Shown in pieces: positions 1-8,219 of a DNA stretch of 64,000 bases. The DNA is taken from positions 62,001 through 126,000 of the forward strand of contig NZ_NESK01000002.1 in NCBI RefSeq assembly GCF_003063415.1, in the 5' to 3' direction. The notes beneath the pieces were generated by a model. The model made no database searches. It had not been told where the DNA came from and worked only from the letters and a program-made list of their open reading frames with translations. The stretch comes from Limnohabitans sp. 2KL-17. Its GTDB lineage: Bacteria; Pseudomonadota; Gammaproteobacteria; Burkholderiales; Burkholderiaceae_C. How positions within the stretch are numbered: position 1 is the first letter of the stretch; each line of letters opens with the position of its first letter. Position numbers and translations under genes: made by a program.

Positions 1-249
1 CTGGCCAAAGACGCCGATGCGCGCTGCGCCGAATGGTTGCTGCGCCACGCTGAACCCGATTCGCGGGTCGGTGGTCTGGCGGTCACCCTGCGCGAACGCA
101 AACGCAATATTGCCGCGCAACTGGGCATTGCGCCTGAAACTTTTTCACGGGTGCTGCGTCATTTGCGCGAGCGCCAACTCATCAGCGGTTGCGGGCGCGT
201 GCTGGGCTTGCCCAACCCGCAAGCTCTGCGCGAGCTGGCGGGCGTTTGA
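1..249 (+). CDS. Crp/Fnr-family transcriptional regulator, C-terminal part (cut by window edge)
   Basis: Only the last 82 residues lie in the window; reading frame 1 is open from base 1 to the TGA at 247-249. The segment carries a winged helix-turn-helix of the Crp/Fnr type: RNIAAQLGIAPETFSRVLRH is the usual helix-turn-recognition-helix pattern of these one-component regulators, followed by a wing (LISGCGRVLGL). The effector-binding N-terminal domain is outside the window, so the ligand (cAMP, an FeS cluster, heme or other) cannot be told. It ends three bases before the stop of the oppositely oriented Bug receptor gene, so the two genes converge with no room for a separate terminator. Confidence 0.85.
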   Translation: MAKDADARCAEWLLRHAEPDSRVGGLAVTLRERKRNIAAQLGIAPETFSRVLRHLRERQLISGCGRVLGLPNPQALRELAGV

Positions 250-252
250 CGT

Positions 253-1245
253 TCAGTCCCCGCTGATTTTTCGCTCGCGGATGATGGCGCCAAAACGCTT
301 GGAGTCGTCAGCGGCACGGGCGCCAAATTCAGCAGGCGTCAAAGGCAAGGCTTCACCCCCCAGGTTCTGGATGCGGTCTTTCAGGGCTTGTGTGCCCAGA
401 ATGCGGTTGATTTCACGGTTCACACGGTTAATTACCTCGGCAGGGGTGCCGGCAGGCGCGTAAAAGCCGAACACCGAATCGGCGTCAAAACCTTTCAGAC
501 CCGCCTCGTCCAATGTGGGCACGTTGGGGAACAGCGGTGAGCGTTTCATGCTGCCCACAGCCAGCAACTTGAGCTTGCCTGCGCGCACCTGGCCCAGGCC
601 AATGCCGGGGTCAAAGTAAAAGTCGAGCTGCCCGGCCAGCAAATCCTGCAGGGCAGGCGCTGCGCCGCGATACGGCACGTGTACCGCAAACAAGCCGGCC
701 TGGCTTTTCATCATTTCACCGGCCAGGTGGGGCGAACTGCCGTTGCCTGCCGAGCCATACGACAGACGCCCTGGGTTGGCTTTCACGTAGGCCAGAAATT
801 CCTGGATGGTGTTGGCTGGAAAATTGGGCTTGGCCACCAGAAACACCAGCACGCGTGCAGCCGAGGCCACAGGCACCAGGTCTTTTGCCGGGTCAAACGG
901 CATGCGGGCATAAATGTGGGGGTTGACCGACACCATGCCGCCTGAACTCATGAGCAGGGTGTAGCCGTCGGCGGGGGATTTGGCCACCACCTCACCGCCC
1001 AGGTTGCCGTTGGCGCCGCCCCGGTTTTCCACCACCACAGGCTGGCCCAGCGCTTCACCCAAAGGCACGCCAATGGCGCGGGCGATCTGGTCAGCAGCAC
1101 CGCCTGGTGGAAAGTTGACCAAGATTTTCACAGGCTTGGAGGGCCAGCTTTGGGCTGCAGCGCTCAGGCACAGAGCGGGTCCCACGATGCATGCCGCCAG
1201 GGCTGTGCCGAGCAAGCGCCTTGTGAAGGAAAAGGTTTTTTTCAT
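253..1245 (-). CDS. Bug/TctC-family periplasmic solute receptor of the ior operon
   Basis: This 330-residue protein has an N-terminal Sec signal (MKKTFSFTRRLLGTALAACI..., cleavage expected near AAAQ) and the hallmarks of Bordetella uptake gene receptors: WPSKPVKILVNFPPGGAAD after the signal, then SPADGYTLL and HVPYRGAAPALQDLLAGQLD. The family captures carboxylates in the periplasm. The ATG at 1245 is preceded by AAGGAGA; the frame stays open further upstream, but that extension would run into iorB. It is the third gene behind iorA and iorB, 50 bases after the iorB stop, which suggests it supplies an aryl or keto acid for that pathway (inference). No TctA/TctB membrane partners are present here. 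Confidence 0.9.
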   Translation of the reverse strand: MKKTFSFTRRLLGTALAACIVGPALCLSAAAQSWPSKPVKILVNFPPGGAADQIARAIGVPLGEALGQPVVVENRGGANGNLGGEVVAKSPADGYTLLMSSGGMVSVNPHIYARMPFDPAKDLVPVASAARVLVFLVAKPNFPANTIQEFLAYVKANPGRLSYGSAGNGSSPHLAGEMMKSQAGLFAVHVPYRGAAPALQDLLAGQLDFYFDPGIGLGQVRAGKLKLLAVGSMKRSPLFPNVPTLDEAGLKGFDADSVFGFYAPAGTPAEVINRVNREINRILGTQALKDRIQNLGGEALPLTPAEFGARAADDSKRFGAIIRERKISGD

Positions 1246-1295
1246 GTCGTCTCCTTGATGTTCTTGAATGGATTGGGGGCCATGTCGCGACCCCA

Positions 1296-2879
1296 TCAGG
1301 ATTTTTGAAGCCGAGGATTTTTCATCCACAGAACGGGTTGCTCTTTGACTGGACGGGCCGGGGCGCCGTGTTGCAGCAAGGCCTGGTCGAGGGCCTGACC
1401 GGCTTCGTCTTGCAAGGCCGCTTGGCGCACGCGGGCCACCGCCTCGGCTTGATGGACCAAGGGTACGGTCGATGCAGGTCCGCAGACATGGCGCAGGATG
1501 TGCAGCAGGTTGTCCTTGCCGCGCTCGTTGGTGCTGCCATAGCCTTTGATGAGTTGGCCGCAACGTGCCAGCTCCAGTCCCAGCGCAGGGGACTGCTCTG
1601 TGGCACGCTCAATGCCGCCCAGCCATTCTTCGATCAGGGCTTGCTCGGTGGCATAGCGGCTGCCGTAGGGGCGCAACACGCGCAAGCTGGCCAGCAGGCG
1701 CAAGCTGGCCATGCCCCACAGCGCATGCCGTGCCACTTTGAGCGGCATGGCCCAGGGCGCCAAGCCACGCGCTACCCGCGCACGGTCCCAGCGCTGCAGC
1801 CGGTTGGCCAGGCCCTGCGGCAACAAGGCGGCCAATTCGGGCACGCCGGGCTTGAAATGGTCGTAGACCTTGAGCACATCGCCTTCTTTGGCCTTGACCT
1901 CTTGCGTCACACGCGTCCAGCGGCTGGCACGGCTTTTCAGATCGGCCACGCGGATGATGTCGTCAAACGCCATCCACAAGGCCAGCCAGCGGGTGGTCTC
2001 CAAGGTCACCGGGCGCTTGGTTTCTGCCGGGCTTGCAACGCTCTCTGCGGCCAGCAATCCCTGCAGTCTTTGCACATAAAGTTGTGCGTAGGCAGCGCCC
2101 TGATACGCCAGCAAACGCTGGTGTGCCAGGCCCATCAAGGGGTGCAGTTCAGGTGGAAATTTGGCCGCAACATCTGCTGGCAGCGCCGTGGATGCAGCCG
2201 CAACAGAAGGCACGGGTTTCAGCACATGTTCAACATAGCGTGCCTGCTCGCGTTGCCGGTTCACCAAGTCAAAGGCCAGGGCAAAGCCACGCAAACTGGC
2301 TTTGGCCGAAGCGCCTGGGCCCGACAACACAGCTTCATAGTGGGCACGTTCAAACGGAAGCAAACCACTGCCCGCCAAGGCCCCCAGCATGATGGCGCTG
2401 ACCATGGTGCCGCTTTGCTGGCACAGCTGAGCCATGTCCATCACATGGTGGCGCAGGCTGTGCGCAGCGACCACGTCGAGCAATGGACCTTCGGGGCGGC
2501 GGCCGTCGCCCATGGTCATTTTCTCGGCCGTGGTGAGCGCCCGGGAAGAAGCACTGATGATCAGGGTGCGGTCGGCCGATGCCAACCCGTTGCCAATTTG
2601 GCGAGCCGTCTCGAGCAGCTCTGAAGACACCAGCGCATCCAGCCTGCCGGGCAGCGGGTTCAGGCCCAGCACCGGCATGCGGCCTTGCAACTGGCTGTGG
2701 GGCAGGGGGTAAATCTCGAGGTAATAAGTGGTGGCTCCGGTGCGCTGCGCCACGCCGGGGATGGACGTGGCTTGCGCCGGATAGCCCGCGTGGCGGGCCA
2801 CATCGACCAGCCAGTCGGCCAGCACACCACCGCCTTCGCCCCCCAGGGCGCACAGCAAAATTGAAATCGGTTGCGTCAT
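1296..2879 (-). CDS. iorB: Indolepyruvate ferredoxin oxidoreductase, beta subunit
   Basis: This 527-residue protein is the gamma-domain partner of the 2-oxoacid:ferredoxin oxidoreductase that converts aryl pyruvates plus CoA to aryl-acetyl-CoA. The N-terminus MTQPISILLCALGGEGGGVL has the GGxGGG nucleotide-binding loop, followed by SIPGVAQRTGATTYY, typical of IorB. It is much longer than archaeal IorB (about 200 residues): after about residue 200 it carries a helical extension found in the long proteobacterial form. The ATG at 2879 was chosen because homology starts there and the in-frame upstream extension overlaps iorA. The Shine-Dalgarno sequence is weak, and the gene starts 26 bases after the iorA stop, so translation probably depends on the operon mRNA. 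Confidence 0.9.
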   Translation of the reverse strand: MTQPISILLCALGGEGGGVLADWLVDVARHAGYPAQATSIPGVAQRTGATTYYLEIYPLPHSQLQGRMPVLGLNPLPGRLDALVSSELLETARQIGNGLASADRTLIISASSRALTTAEKMTMGDGRRPEGPLLDVVAAHSLRHHVMDMAQLCQQSGTMVSAIMLGALAGSGLLPFERAHYEAVLSGPGASAKASLRGFALAFDLVNRQREQARYVEHVLKPVPSVAAASTALPADVAAKFPPELHPLMGLAHQRLLAYQGAAYAQLYVQRLQGLLAAESVASPAETKRPVTLETTRWLALWMAFDDIIRVADLKSRASRWTRVTQEVKAKEGDVLKVYDHFKPGVPELAALLPQGLANRLQRWDRARVARGLAPWAMPLKVARHALWGMASLRLLASLRVLRPYGSRYATEQALIEEWLGGIERATEQSPALGLELARCGQLIKGYGSTNERGKDNLLHILRHVCGPASTVPLVHQAEAVARVRQAALQDEAGQALDQALLQHGAPARPVKEQPVLWMKNPRLQKS

Positions 2880-2905
2880 GTTGTGTCTCGGTTGTTGGTG
2901 GGGCT

Positions 2906-5062
2906 TCAGGCAGGCTGCATCCAGCGTGTGGCCAAGCCCTGCCAGCGTGCCCACAGGCGTTCGTGCCATTGGGGGTTTTGCACCACTTCAGCGCGGTAAA
3001 ACGAGGGGCACAGTGTGGCCGCGTGAGCGTTTTCACCGCACAGGCCGCAACCCACGCAACCGTCGATCACGGTAGCCACGGGGTCAACCTTGAGCGGGTC
3101 GGGGTTGTCCTTGAGCGTCAGGGTTGGGCAGCCCGACAAGCGAATGCAGGCGTGGTCGCCATTGCACACATCTTCGTCAACGCCGTATTTCACGCGTTCT
3201 ACGCGCTCACCTTTGGACAGCAGCGAGGCCAGCCAGGGCTTGATGCGGCGCTGGCGCTCGAGCTGGCATTCGCCTTCGGCCACGATCACCTTCAAGCCCT
3301 GAAATTCGGTGGTGAAAGCTTCGGTCAATGTCGCCTGCATCTGGCTGACTTCGTAGGTGTTCACTGTGCGCAGCCACTGCACGCCCAGGCCCTTGAGGGT
3401 GGACTCGATGGTCTGGTTGGTGTGCACCATGCTTTGGCGTTTGTCGCCCGCCAGTTCTTTGGCGATGTCGGTTGGCGTGTTGATGATGTCTTGCGTGCCC
3501 GTGGCCGAGGTGTAGCCGTTTTTGAAGATCAGCAGCACCGCATCGTCGCCGTTGAACAGCGCACTTTGCACACCTGTCAGCAAGCCGTTGTGCCAGAAGC
3601 CACCGTCGCCCATGACCGACAGCACACGGCGCTTCATGAGCGGTGAAACGCCAGCCCGGCTGGCCAGGCTCATGCCGTATCCCAAAATCGAGTGGCCAAA
3701 GGAAAACGGCTCGAAGGTGGCCAACGCATGGCAGCCGATGTCCCCTGCAATGTGCACGGGCCCCACATCTTGTTGCGCCAGTTTGAGCGCTGAGAAAACT
3801 GGGCGCTCGGGGCAGCCAATGCACATGCTGGGCGGCCGCGCGGGTACGGGGCTGCCCAACAGGGTTTGCACTTGCTGGCGGCGCTCGCCATTGGTGTGCA
3901 GCCACTGCCGTGTGGCGACGGGCACCGCGTCGCTTTGGTGGTGGTCCAAAAACTTCAGCAGGCCCTGGGCCATGACTTCGGCGGTGTACTCGCCGCCCGA
4001 GGGCAGCATGTCTTTGCCATGCAAAGGGGTTTGAATGTCCAGGCGCCGCAGCATCAGGGCCAGTTCTTGTTCGATGTATTCGGGCTGGCCTTCTTCCAGT
4101 AGCAGCACCGCCGATTTGCCCTTGCAGAAATCCACCAGCTCGTCCGGCACCAGCGGGTAGGTCACGTTCAGCACCAGCACCGACAAGCTGGTGACGCCAA
4201 AGGCATCGGCCAGGTCAAACTGTTGCAAGGCACGAATGAGGGTGTTGTACAGGCCGCCTTGAACGATCAGCCCCAGATGCCGGTGATCGCTGCCTTCAAA
4301 GTGCTCATTCAGACTTTGTTCAGTGATGTATTGGCGTGCAGCGGGCAGGCGGTGCTCGACCTTGCGTTTTTCTTGCGCAAAGGTCACTGGCGGGTGTGCC
4401 AGGCGCATGTAGTTAAAGCTTGCGGGTTCTTCGAGCAGGTTCTTTTTGGACAGCTTGGGGGCCAGGTTATCCATGGCCACAAACTGGCCGCGCACATGAC
4501 AGGCCCGGATGCGCAGCTCCATCATCACGGGCATGTTGGAGGCTTCAGACAACCTGAAACCATGTTCCACCATGTTGACCATCTGGCCCAGTTCCGGGCG
4601 CGGGTCGAGCAGGCACATGCCTGACTTGAGGGCGTAGGCGTGCGTGCGCTCCTGGATCACGCTGGCGCCTTCGCCATAGTCTTCGCCCACCACGATCAGC
4701 ACGCCACCGGTCACGCCCGGCGATGACAGGTTGGACAGGGCATCAGCCGCCACGTTGGTGCCGACAATCGACTTCCAAGTCACCGCGCCGCGGATCGGGT
4801 AATGGATGGATGCACCCAGCATGGCGGCAGCTGAGGCTTCGTTCGCGCAGGCCTCCACATGCACACCCAACTCGTCCATGTAGGGCTTGGCCTGCACCAT
4901 CACATCGAGCAGGTGCGAAACGGGTGCGCCCTGGTAGCCGCCCACATAGCTCACACCCGATTGCAACAAGCCCTTGGTGATGGCCAGAATGCCTTCGCCA
5001 TGAAAGACCTCGCCTTCGCCCATGCGCAGGGCTTTGATTTCTTCGTGAAACGAAACTTCCAA
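2906..5062 (-). CDS. iorA: Indolepyruvate ferredoxin oxidoreductase, alpha subunit
   Basis: This 718-residue thiamine-pyrophosphate-dependent subunit has, in order, a pyrimidine-binding domain (GEGILAITKGLLQSGVSYVG, EACANEASAAAMLGAS), a CIGCPERP motif and the TPP-binding core (GDIGCHALATFEP, MGDGGFWHNG). A C-terminal two-cluster ferredoxin domain follows from about residue 628. Cluster motif 2 is complete (C669, C672, C675, with C685-P). Motif 1 has Asp636 in place of the second cysteine (C633-x2-D636-x2-C639, C645-P). The start is a TTG at 5062, preceded by AAGGAG at good spacing. It is the first gene of iorA-iorB-bug, read divergently from the LysR gene, which suggests LysR control. The likely role is catabolism of aromatic amino acids through aryl pyruvates. 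Confidence 0.93.
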   Translation of the reverse strand: MEVSFHEEIKALRMGEGEVFHGEGILAITKGLLQSGVSYVGGYQGAPVSHLLDVMVQAKPYMDELGVHVEACANEASAAAMLGASIHYPIRGAVTWKSIVGTNVAADALSNLSSPGVTGGVLIVVGEDYGEGASVIQERTHAYALKSGMCLLDPRPELGQMVNMVEHGFRLSEASNMPVMMELRIRACHVRGQFVAMDNLAPKLSKKNLLEEPASFNYMRLAHPPVTFAQEKRKVEHRLPAARQYITEQSLNEHFEGSDHRHLGLIVQGGLYNTLIRALQQFDLADAFGVTSLSVLVLNVTYPLVPDELVDFCKGKSAVLLLEEGQPEYIEQELALMLRRLDIQTPLHGKDMLPSGGEYTAEVMAQGLLKFLDHHQSDAVPVATRQWLHTNGERRQQVQTLLGSPVPARPPSMCIGCPERPVFSALKLAQQDVGPVHIAGDIGCHALATFEPFSFGHSILGYGMSLASRAGVSPLMKRRVLSVMGDGGFWHNGLLTGVQSALFNGDDAVLLIFKNGYTSATGTQDIINTPTDIAKELAGDKRQSMVHTNQTIESTLKGLGVQWLRTVNTYEVSQMQATLTEAFTTEFQGLKVIVAEGECQLERQRRIKPWLASLLSKGERVERVKYGVDEDVCNGDHACIRLSGCPTLTLKDNPDPLKVDPVATVIDGCVGCGLCGENAHAATLCPSFYRAEVVQNPQWHERLWARWQGLATRWMQPA

Positions 5063-5110
5063 AACAAGCTCCTTGCGTTGTAGGCCATGCTTTGCACGGA
5101 CTCTTGGTTC

Positions 5111-5134
5111 ATTTTACGTATAAGTGCATAAAAT
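5111..5134. promoter_or_regulatory. Candidate LysR operator between iorA and the divergent LysR gene
   Basis: The short divergent spacer contains ATTTTA (5111-5116) and its inverted copy TAAAAT (5129-5134), with partial symmetry in the 12 bases between. LysR proteins usually bind AT-rich imperfect palindromes of T-N11-A type in such spacers. Assignment rests on position and symmetry only. Confidence 0.4.
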
Positions 5135-5150
5135 ATTGAGAATAAATGGT

Positions 5151-6080
5151 ATGCGCCAAATGAATATCAAAGACCTTGACCTGAACCTGTTGCGTTTGTT
5201 TGATGCGGTGTGGCGCACGCGCAGCGTCAGCCTGGCGGCGCAGCTACTGGGCATGTCCCAGCCTGCTGCCAGTCAGGGTCTGGCCCGTTTGCGGGCGGTG
5301 CTGGGCGATGCCTTGTTCGAGCGCAGCGGTACGGGTGTGCGGCCCACGCCCCGTGCCGACAGGCTGGCGCAGGCAGTGCAGTTGGCCCTGGGCACGATCG
5401 AAGAAGCGCTCAATGTTTCGCAGTTGTTTGACCCGATGCGCTCGGTCCGTGTGCTGCGTGTGCATTTGAGCGACATCGGCGAGGCGCGGTTTTTGCCGGA
5501 GCTGGTGTTGGCCATGCAACGCCACGCGCCAGGCATGCGGCTTGAAGCCAGGCCGCTGGCGCACGACAAAATCGGCCCGGCGTTGGACAACGGGCAGCTG
5601 GACCTGGCCATCGGCTTTTTGCCCGAAGTGACCGACACCTTGCAACAACCCCTGCTGAGCGACCGCTACGTGGTGCTGATGCGTCAGGGGCATCCAGTGG
5701 CACTGCGCTGGAACCAGCTGCACAAAGACAAAAATACATCGCCCGATGTCGCGCACGCCATGCTGGCCGAACTCGAATTTTCCGCTGTGCGAACCCATGC
5801 AGACACCTTGCGCATCCTGGAGTTGATGCATTGGCAGCACCGCTTGCGCTTGACGGTGAGCCACTTCCTGTCGCTGCCGGCCATCGTGCGCAGCAGCGAC
5901 TTGGCGGTGTTGATGCCGCGTAATTTTGCGCAAGGCTTCGCGCAGGCGGGTGCGCTGGCCATCATCGAGCCCGATTTGCCCTTGCGCGATTTCACGGTGT
6001 CCATGCACTGGAGTCCGCGCTTTGACAAAGACCCCTGCTTGCAGTGGTTGCGTGCTACTGTGGCCCATTTGTTCGGCTGA
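5151..6080 (+). CDS. LysR-family regulator, probable regulator of ior operon
   Basis: The protein has an N-terminal winged helix-turn-helix (DLDLNLLRLFDAVWRTRSVSLAAQLLGMSQPAASQGLARLRAVLGDALFERSG; the recognition helix is around SQPAASQGLARL) and a LysR substrate-binding domain over the remaining 230 or so residues. The start is uncertain: ATGs at 5151 and 5160 and a GTG at 5124 are in frame. The GTG would put the putative operator inside the coding region, and homologues begin near MNIKDLDLN, so 5151 or 5160 is preferred. It is divergent from iorA, the classical arrangement for a LysR regulator of the adjacent operon; the co-inducer is unknown (an aryl pyruvate or aryl acetate would be logical). 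Confidence 0.88.
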   Translation: MRQMNIKDLDLNLLRLFDAVWRTRSVSLAAQLLGMSQPAASQGLARLRAVLGDALFERSGTGVRPTPRADRLAQAVQLALGTIEEALNVSQLFDPMRSVRVLRVHLSDIGEARFLPELVLAMQRHAPGMRLEARPLAHDKIGPALDNGQLDLAIGFLPEVTDTLQQPLLSDRYVVLMRQGHPVALRWNQLHKDKNTSPDVAHAMLAELEFSAVRTHADTLRILELMHWQHRLRLTVSHFLSLPAIVRSSDLAVLMPRNFAQGFAQAGALAIIEPDLPLRDFTVSMHWSPRFDKDPCLQWLRATVAHLFG

Positions 6081-6085
6081 ATCCA

Positions 6086-6421
6086 ATGCAAGCCATGTCC
6101 AATTTCAAACCTTACCTCAGCGCCATCGAGGCCCCCAGCCTGGCCGATGTGCAAGCCATGCCCGGCACGACGGTGCTGGAATTCGGCACCGAATGGTGCG
6201 GCCATTGCCGCGCCGCCCAGCCGCTGATAGCCCAGGCCTTGGCTACATCAAGTGATTGGGCGCACCTCAAAATCGAAGACGGCCCGGGCCGAGCGCTGGG
6301 GCGCAGTTTGAAAGTCAAGCTCTGGCCCACACTGGTTTTTTTGCGCGACGGGCAGGAAGTGGGGCGATTGGTTCGGCCCACGACCGCAAAAGAAATTCAG
6401 ACCGCGATGTCAATGGCTTAG
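6086..6421 (+). CDS. Thioredoxin-family protein
   Basis: This small protein of 111 residues has a thioredoxin fold and the active-site motif WCGHC (Cys38 and Cys41), the cis-proline region KLWPTLVFL and a final helix. There is no signal peptide, so it should act in the cytoplasm as a thiol:disulfide exchange protein. It begins six bases after the LysR stop; ATGs at 6086 and 6095 are both possible. WCGHC differs from the classical thioredoxin WCGPC: His at this position is common in protein disulfide isomerases and generally makes the pair more oxidising. The partner protein is unknown. Confidence 0.82.
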   Translation: MQAMSNFKPYLSAIEAPSLADVQAMPGTTVLEFGTEWCGHCRAAQPLIAQALATSSDWAHLKIEDGPGRALGRSLKVKLWPTLVFLRDGQEVGRLVRPTTAKEIQTAMSMA

Positions 6422-6425
6422 GGTT

Positions 6426-6683
6426 TCAAGCCACCTTGATCAATGGGCCACTGGCCAGCAAGGCCCCAGCATCCTCGTACCAGAACATCAGCGCGTCGTC
6501 GTAGCTTTCCCATACGCAACCATTGCAGCCTCGACCGCAGCACGATGTGGGCTCGGGTGGGGGTTCTCGGAAGGCGTGGCCTGCAGCCTGCAGGCGTTCC
6601 TGAAACTTGGCGATGCCCCGACGCACGGACTCGCGCTGGGCCAGGTTGGGGTCGATGATGGGGTGCTCGTTGTCGGCGGTCAT
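6426..6683 (-). CDS. Small Cys-rich oxidoreductase-like protein
   Basis: This 85-residue protein carries PPPEPTSCCGRGCNGCVWE, the signature of the oxidoreductase-like domain family (the CC-x3-C-x2-C pattern followed by Trp and an acidic DDAL helix). No enzymatic reaction is established for the family. The start codon overlaps the guaD stop by four bases (ATGA at 6680-6683), so it is translationally coupled to guanine deaminase and must be on the same transcript. The cysteine cluster suggests metal or redox binding (inference). Confidence 0.75.
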   Translation of the reverse strand: MTADNEHPIIDPNLAQRESVRRGIAKFQERLQAAGHAFREPPPEPTSCCGRGCNGCVWESYDDALMFWYEDAGALLASGPLIKVA

Positions 6684-8032
6684 GCTCTATTGTCTGACAC
6701 GGCCTGTCCCTGCACCACCGTGTGCGCCACCAGCCGTTCATCGCCCAGCACGATCATGGCAAACAGCCATTCGGCCAGTGTTTCGGTCTGTGCCGTGCGG
6801 CGCGCCAGCAGGGGCGTGGCCTTGGGGTTGAGCACCACAAAGTCAGCTTCGCAGCCGGGCAGCAGGTTGCCCACTTTGCCGCCCAGGTCCAGTGCAGCGG
6901 CGGCACCTGCGGTGTGTTGCCACCACAGGTGTTCAGGTGCCAGGCTGAAGCCGGGGCGGCCGATGCCCGCAATTTCTAAAGTTTGTCGTGCCACCGTGTA
7001 GGCCGCGTGCATGGTGTGGAAGGGGCTGAAGCTGGTGCCACCGCCCACATCGCTGGCCAGGCCATAGCGCAGACCCGCTGTATCCGATGCGGCATAGTCA
7101 AAAAAGCCGCTGCCCAGAAACAAGTTGCTGGTGGGGCTGACAGCGGCGCTTGCACCCGCTTCTGCCATGTGGCGGCGGTCGGTTTCGTCCAGATGGATGC
7201 AGTGTGCATAAATGGCGCGCTGGCGCACAAGGCCTGCGCGGTCGTAAACGTCGAGATAGCTGCGTGCCTCGGGGAAAAGTTCATGCACCCAACGGATTTC
7301 GTCGATGTTTTCGGCCACATGCGATTGAATCCACACATCAGGGAACTGTTGCGCGATTTCGCCTGCGCCATGCAGTTGGTCGGGGGTGCTGGTGGGGGCA
7401 AAACGCGGGGTGATGGCATAGCCGAGTCGGTCTACACCGTGCCAGCGGGCAATCAGGGCTTCGGTCTGGCGCAGGCTGAGCGCTGTATCGGTGTCGCGCA
7501 GCCCATCGGGGCTGTGTCGGTCTTGCAGCACTTTGCCGGTGATCATGCGCAGGTGGCGCTTTTGTGCCTCGGCCATGAACACATCGACGGATTCGGGGTG
7601 TGCGGTGGCAAAGCACAGTGCGGTGGTCACGCCATGGCGCATCAGCTCGTCCAGAAAGAAAGCGCTGACTTCGTGTGCGTAGGCAGGGTCTGAAAATTGC
7701 TTTTCGTGCGGAAAGGTGTAGTGCTCAAGCCAGGGCAGCAGGCCATCGGCGGGCGAGCCGATCACATCGGTTTGCGGGTAGTGGGTGTGCAGGTCGACAA
7801 AGCCCGGCGCCATACACAGCCCTGGCCAGTGGGTGATGGGCAGGTCGATGAAGGACTCTTTGATCGAGGCATAAGGCCCGATGGCGACCACCCTTGCGAT
7901 GCCGTCTGCGCTGCGGCCTGTGACCAGCAGCCCATCTGTTTCGTGTTGGGCGAGGGGGGTTTGCGGGTCGGGAAACCACAGCAGACCAGCGCGCCAGCCA
8001 TGAAGTTCGGTCAATGTGGTGTCTGGGGGCAT
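6680..8032 (-). CDS. guaD: Guanine deaminase
   Basis: This amidohydrolase of 450 residues should convert guanine to xanthine and ammonia in purine catabolism or salvage. The metal site is visible: PGFVDLHTHYPQ (His82 and His84), SHVAEN, YAHCIHLDE and the Asp in LASDVGGGTSFSP. SPTSNLFLGSG and the length agree with the bacterial GuaD family (about 440 residues). The ATG at 8032 is where homology begins; the frame is open upstream but runs into the divergent promoter region. It faces the BMP-type ABC transporter genes across a 187-base spacer, so uptake and deamination of purines are probably co-ordinated. No strong ribosome binding site is visible. Confidence 0.92.
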   Translation of the reverse strand: MPPDTTLTELHGWRAGLLWFPDPQTPLAQHETDGLLVTGRSADGIARVVAIGPYASIKESFIDLPITHWPGLCMAPGFVDLHTHYPQTDVIGSPADGLLPWLEHYTFPHEKQFSDPAYAHEVSAFFLDELMRHGVTTALCFATAHPESVDVFMAEAQKRHLRMITGKVLQDRHSPDGLRDTDTALSLRQTEALIARWHGVDRLGYAITPRFAPTSTPDQLHGAGEIAQQFPDVWIQSHVAENIDEIRWVHELFPEARSYLDVYDRAGLVRQRAIYAHCIHLDETDRRHMAEAGASAAVSPTSNLFLGSGFFDYAASDTAGLRYGLASDVGGGTSFSPFHTMHAAYTVARQTLEIAGIGRPGFSLAPEHLWWQHTAGAAAALDLGGKVGNLLPGCEADFVVLNPKATPLLARRTAQTETLAEWLFAMIVLGDERLVAHTVVQGQAVSDNRA

Positions 8033-8219
8033 GTGGCAGGGCAGGTGAACTCGAGGCGGTGTGGGGTGTAAAGCAGGGGCAAATCCGGGGATGCGCTGGC
8101 ACCTGCCGGTGGTACATTGTGCGGCAATCTCCTCGCTTGCAAACCCACCGGGGCGGCATCGCACAGGCCTGCTGCACGGACTTTGTATCTGATTTATCTG
8201 GATTTCCAATCTCCCCGAC
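8033..8219. promoter_or_regulatory. Divergent spacer between guaD and the purine ABC transporter
   Basis: This 187-base non-coding spacer must hold promoters for both directions. TACATT at 8113-8118 is a possible -10 hexamer for the rightward operon, with no convincing -35. The ABC ATPase start at 8220 has no Shine-Dalgarno sequence in the ten bases before it. I could not recognise a known purine riboswitch fold in the roughly 100-base leader. Confidence 0.4.

Noticed and set aside
1305..2624. Long open frame (439 codons) on the plus strand opposite iorB
   Set aside because: It is the antisense shadow of a well-supported gene with high GC; the translation has no recognisable family and no ribosome site.
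8100..8219. Purine, xanthine or guanidine riboswitch before the ABC operon
   Set aside because: No conserved core that I can recognise; kept only as a question in the findings.
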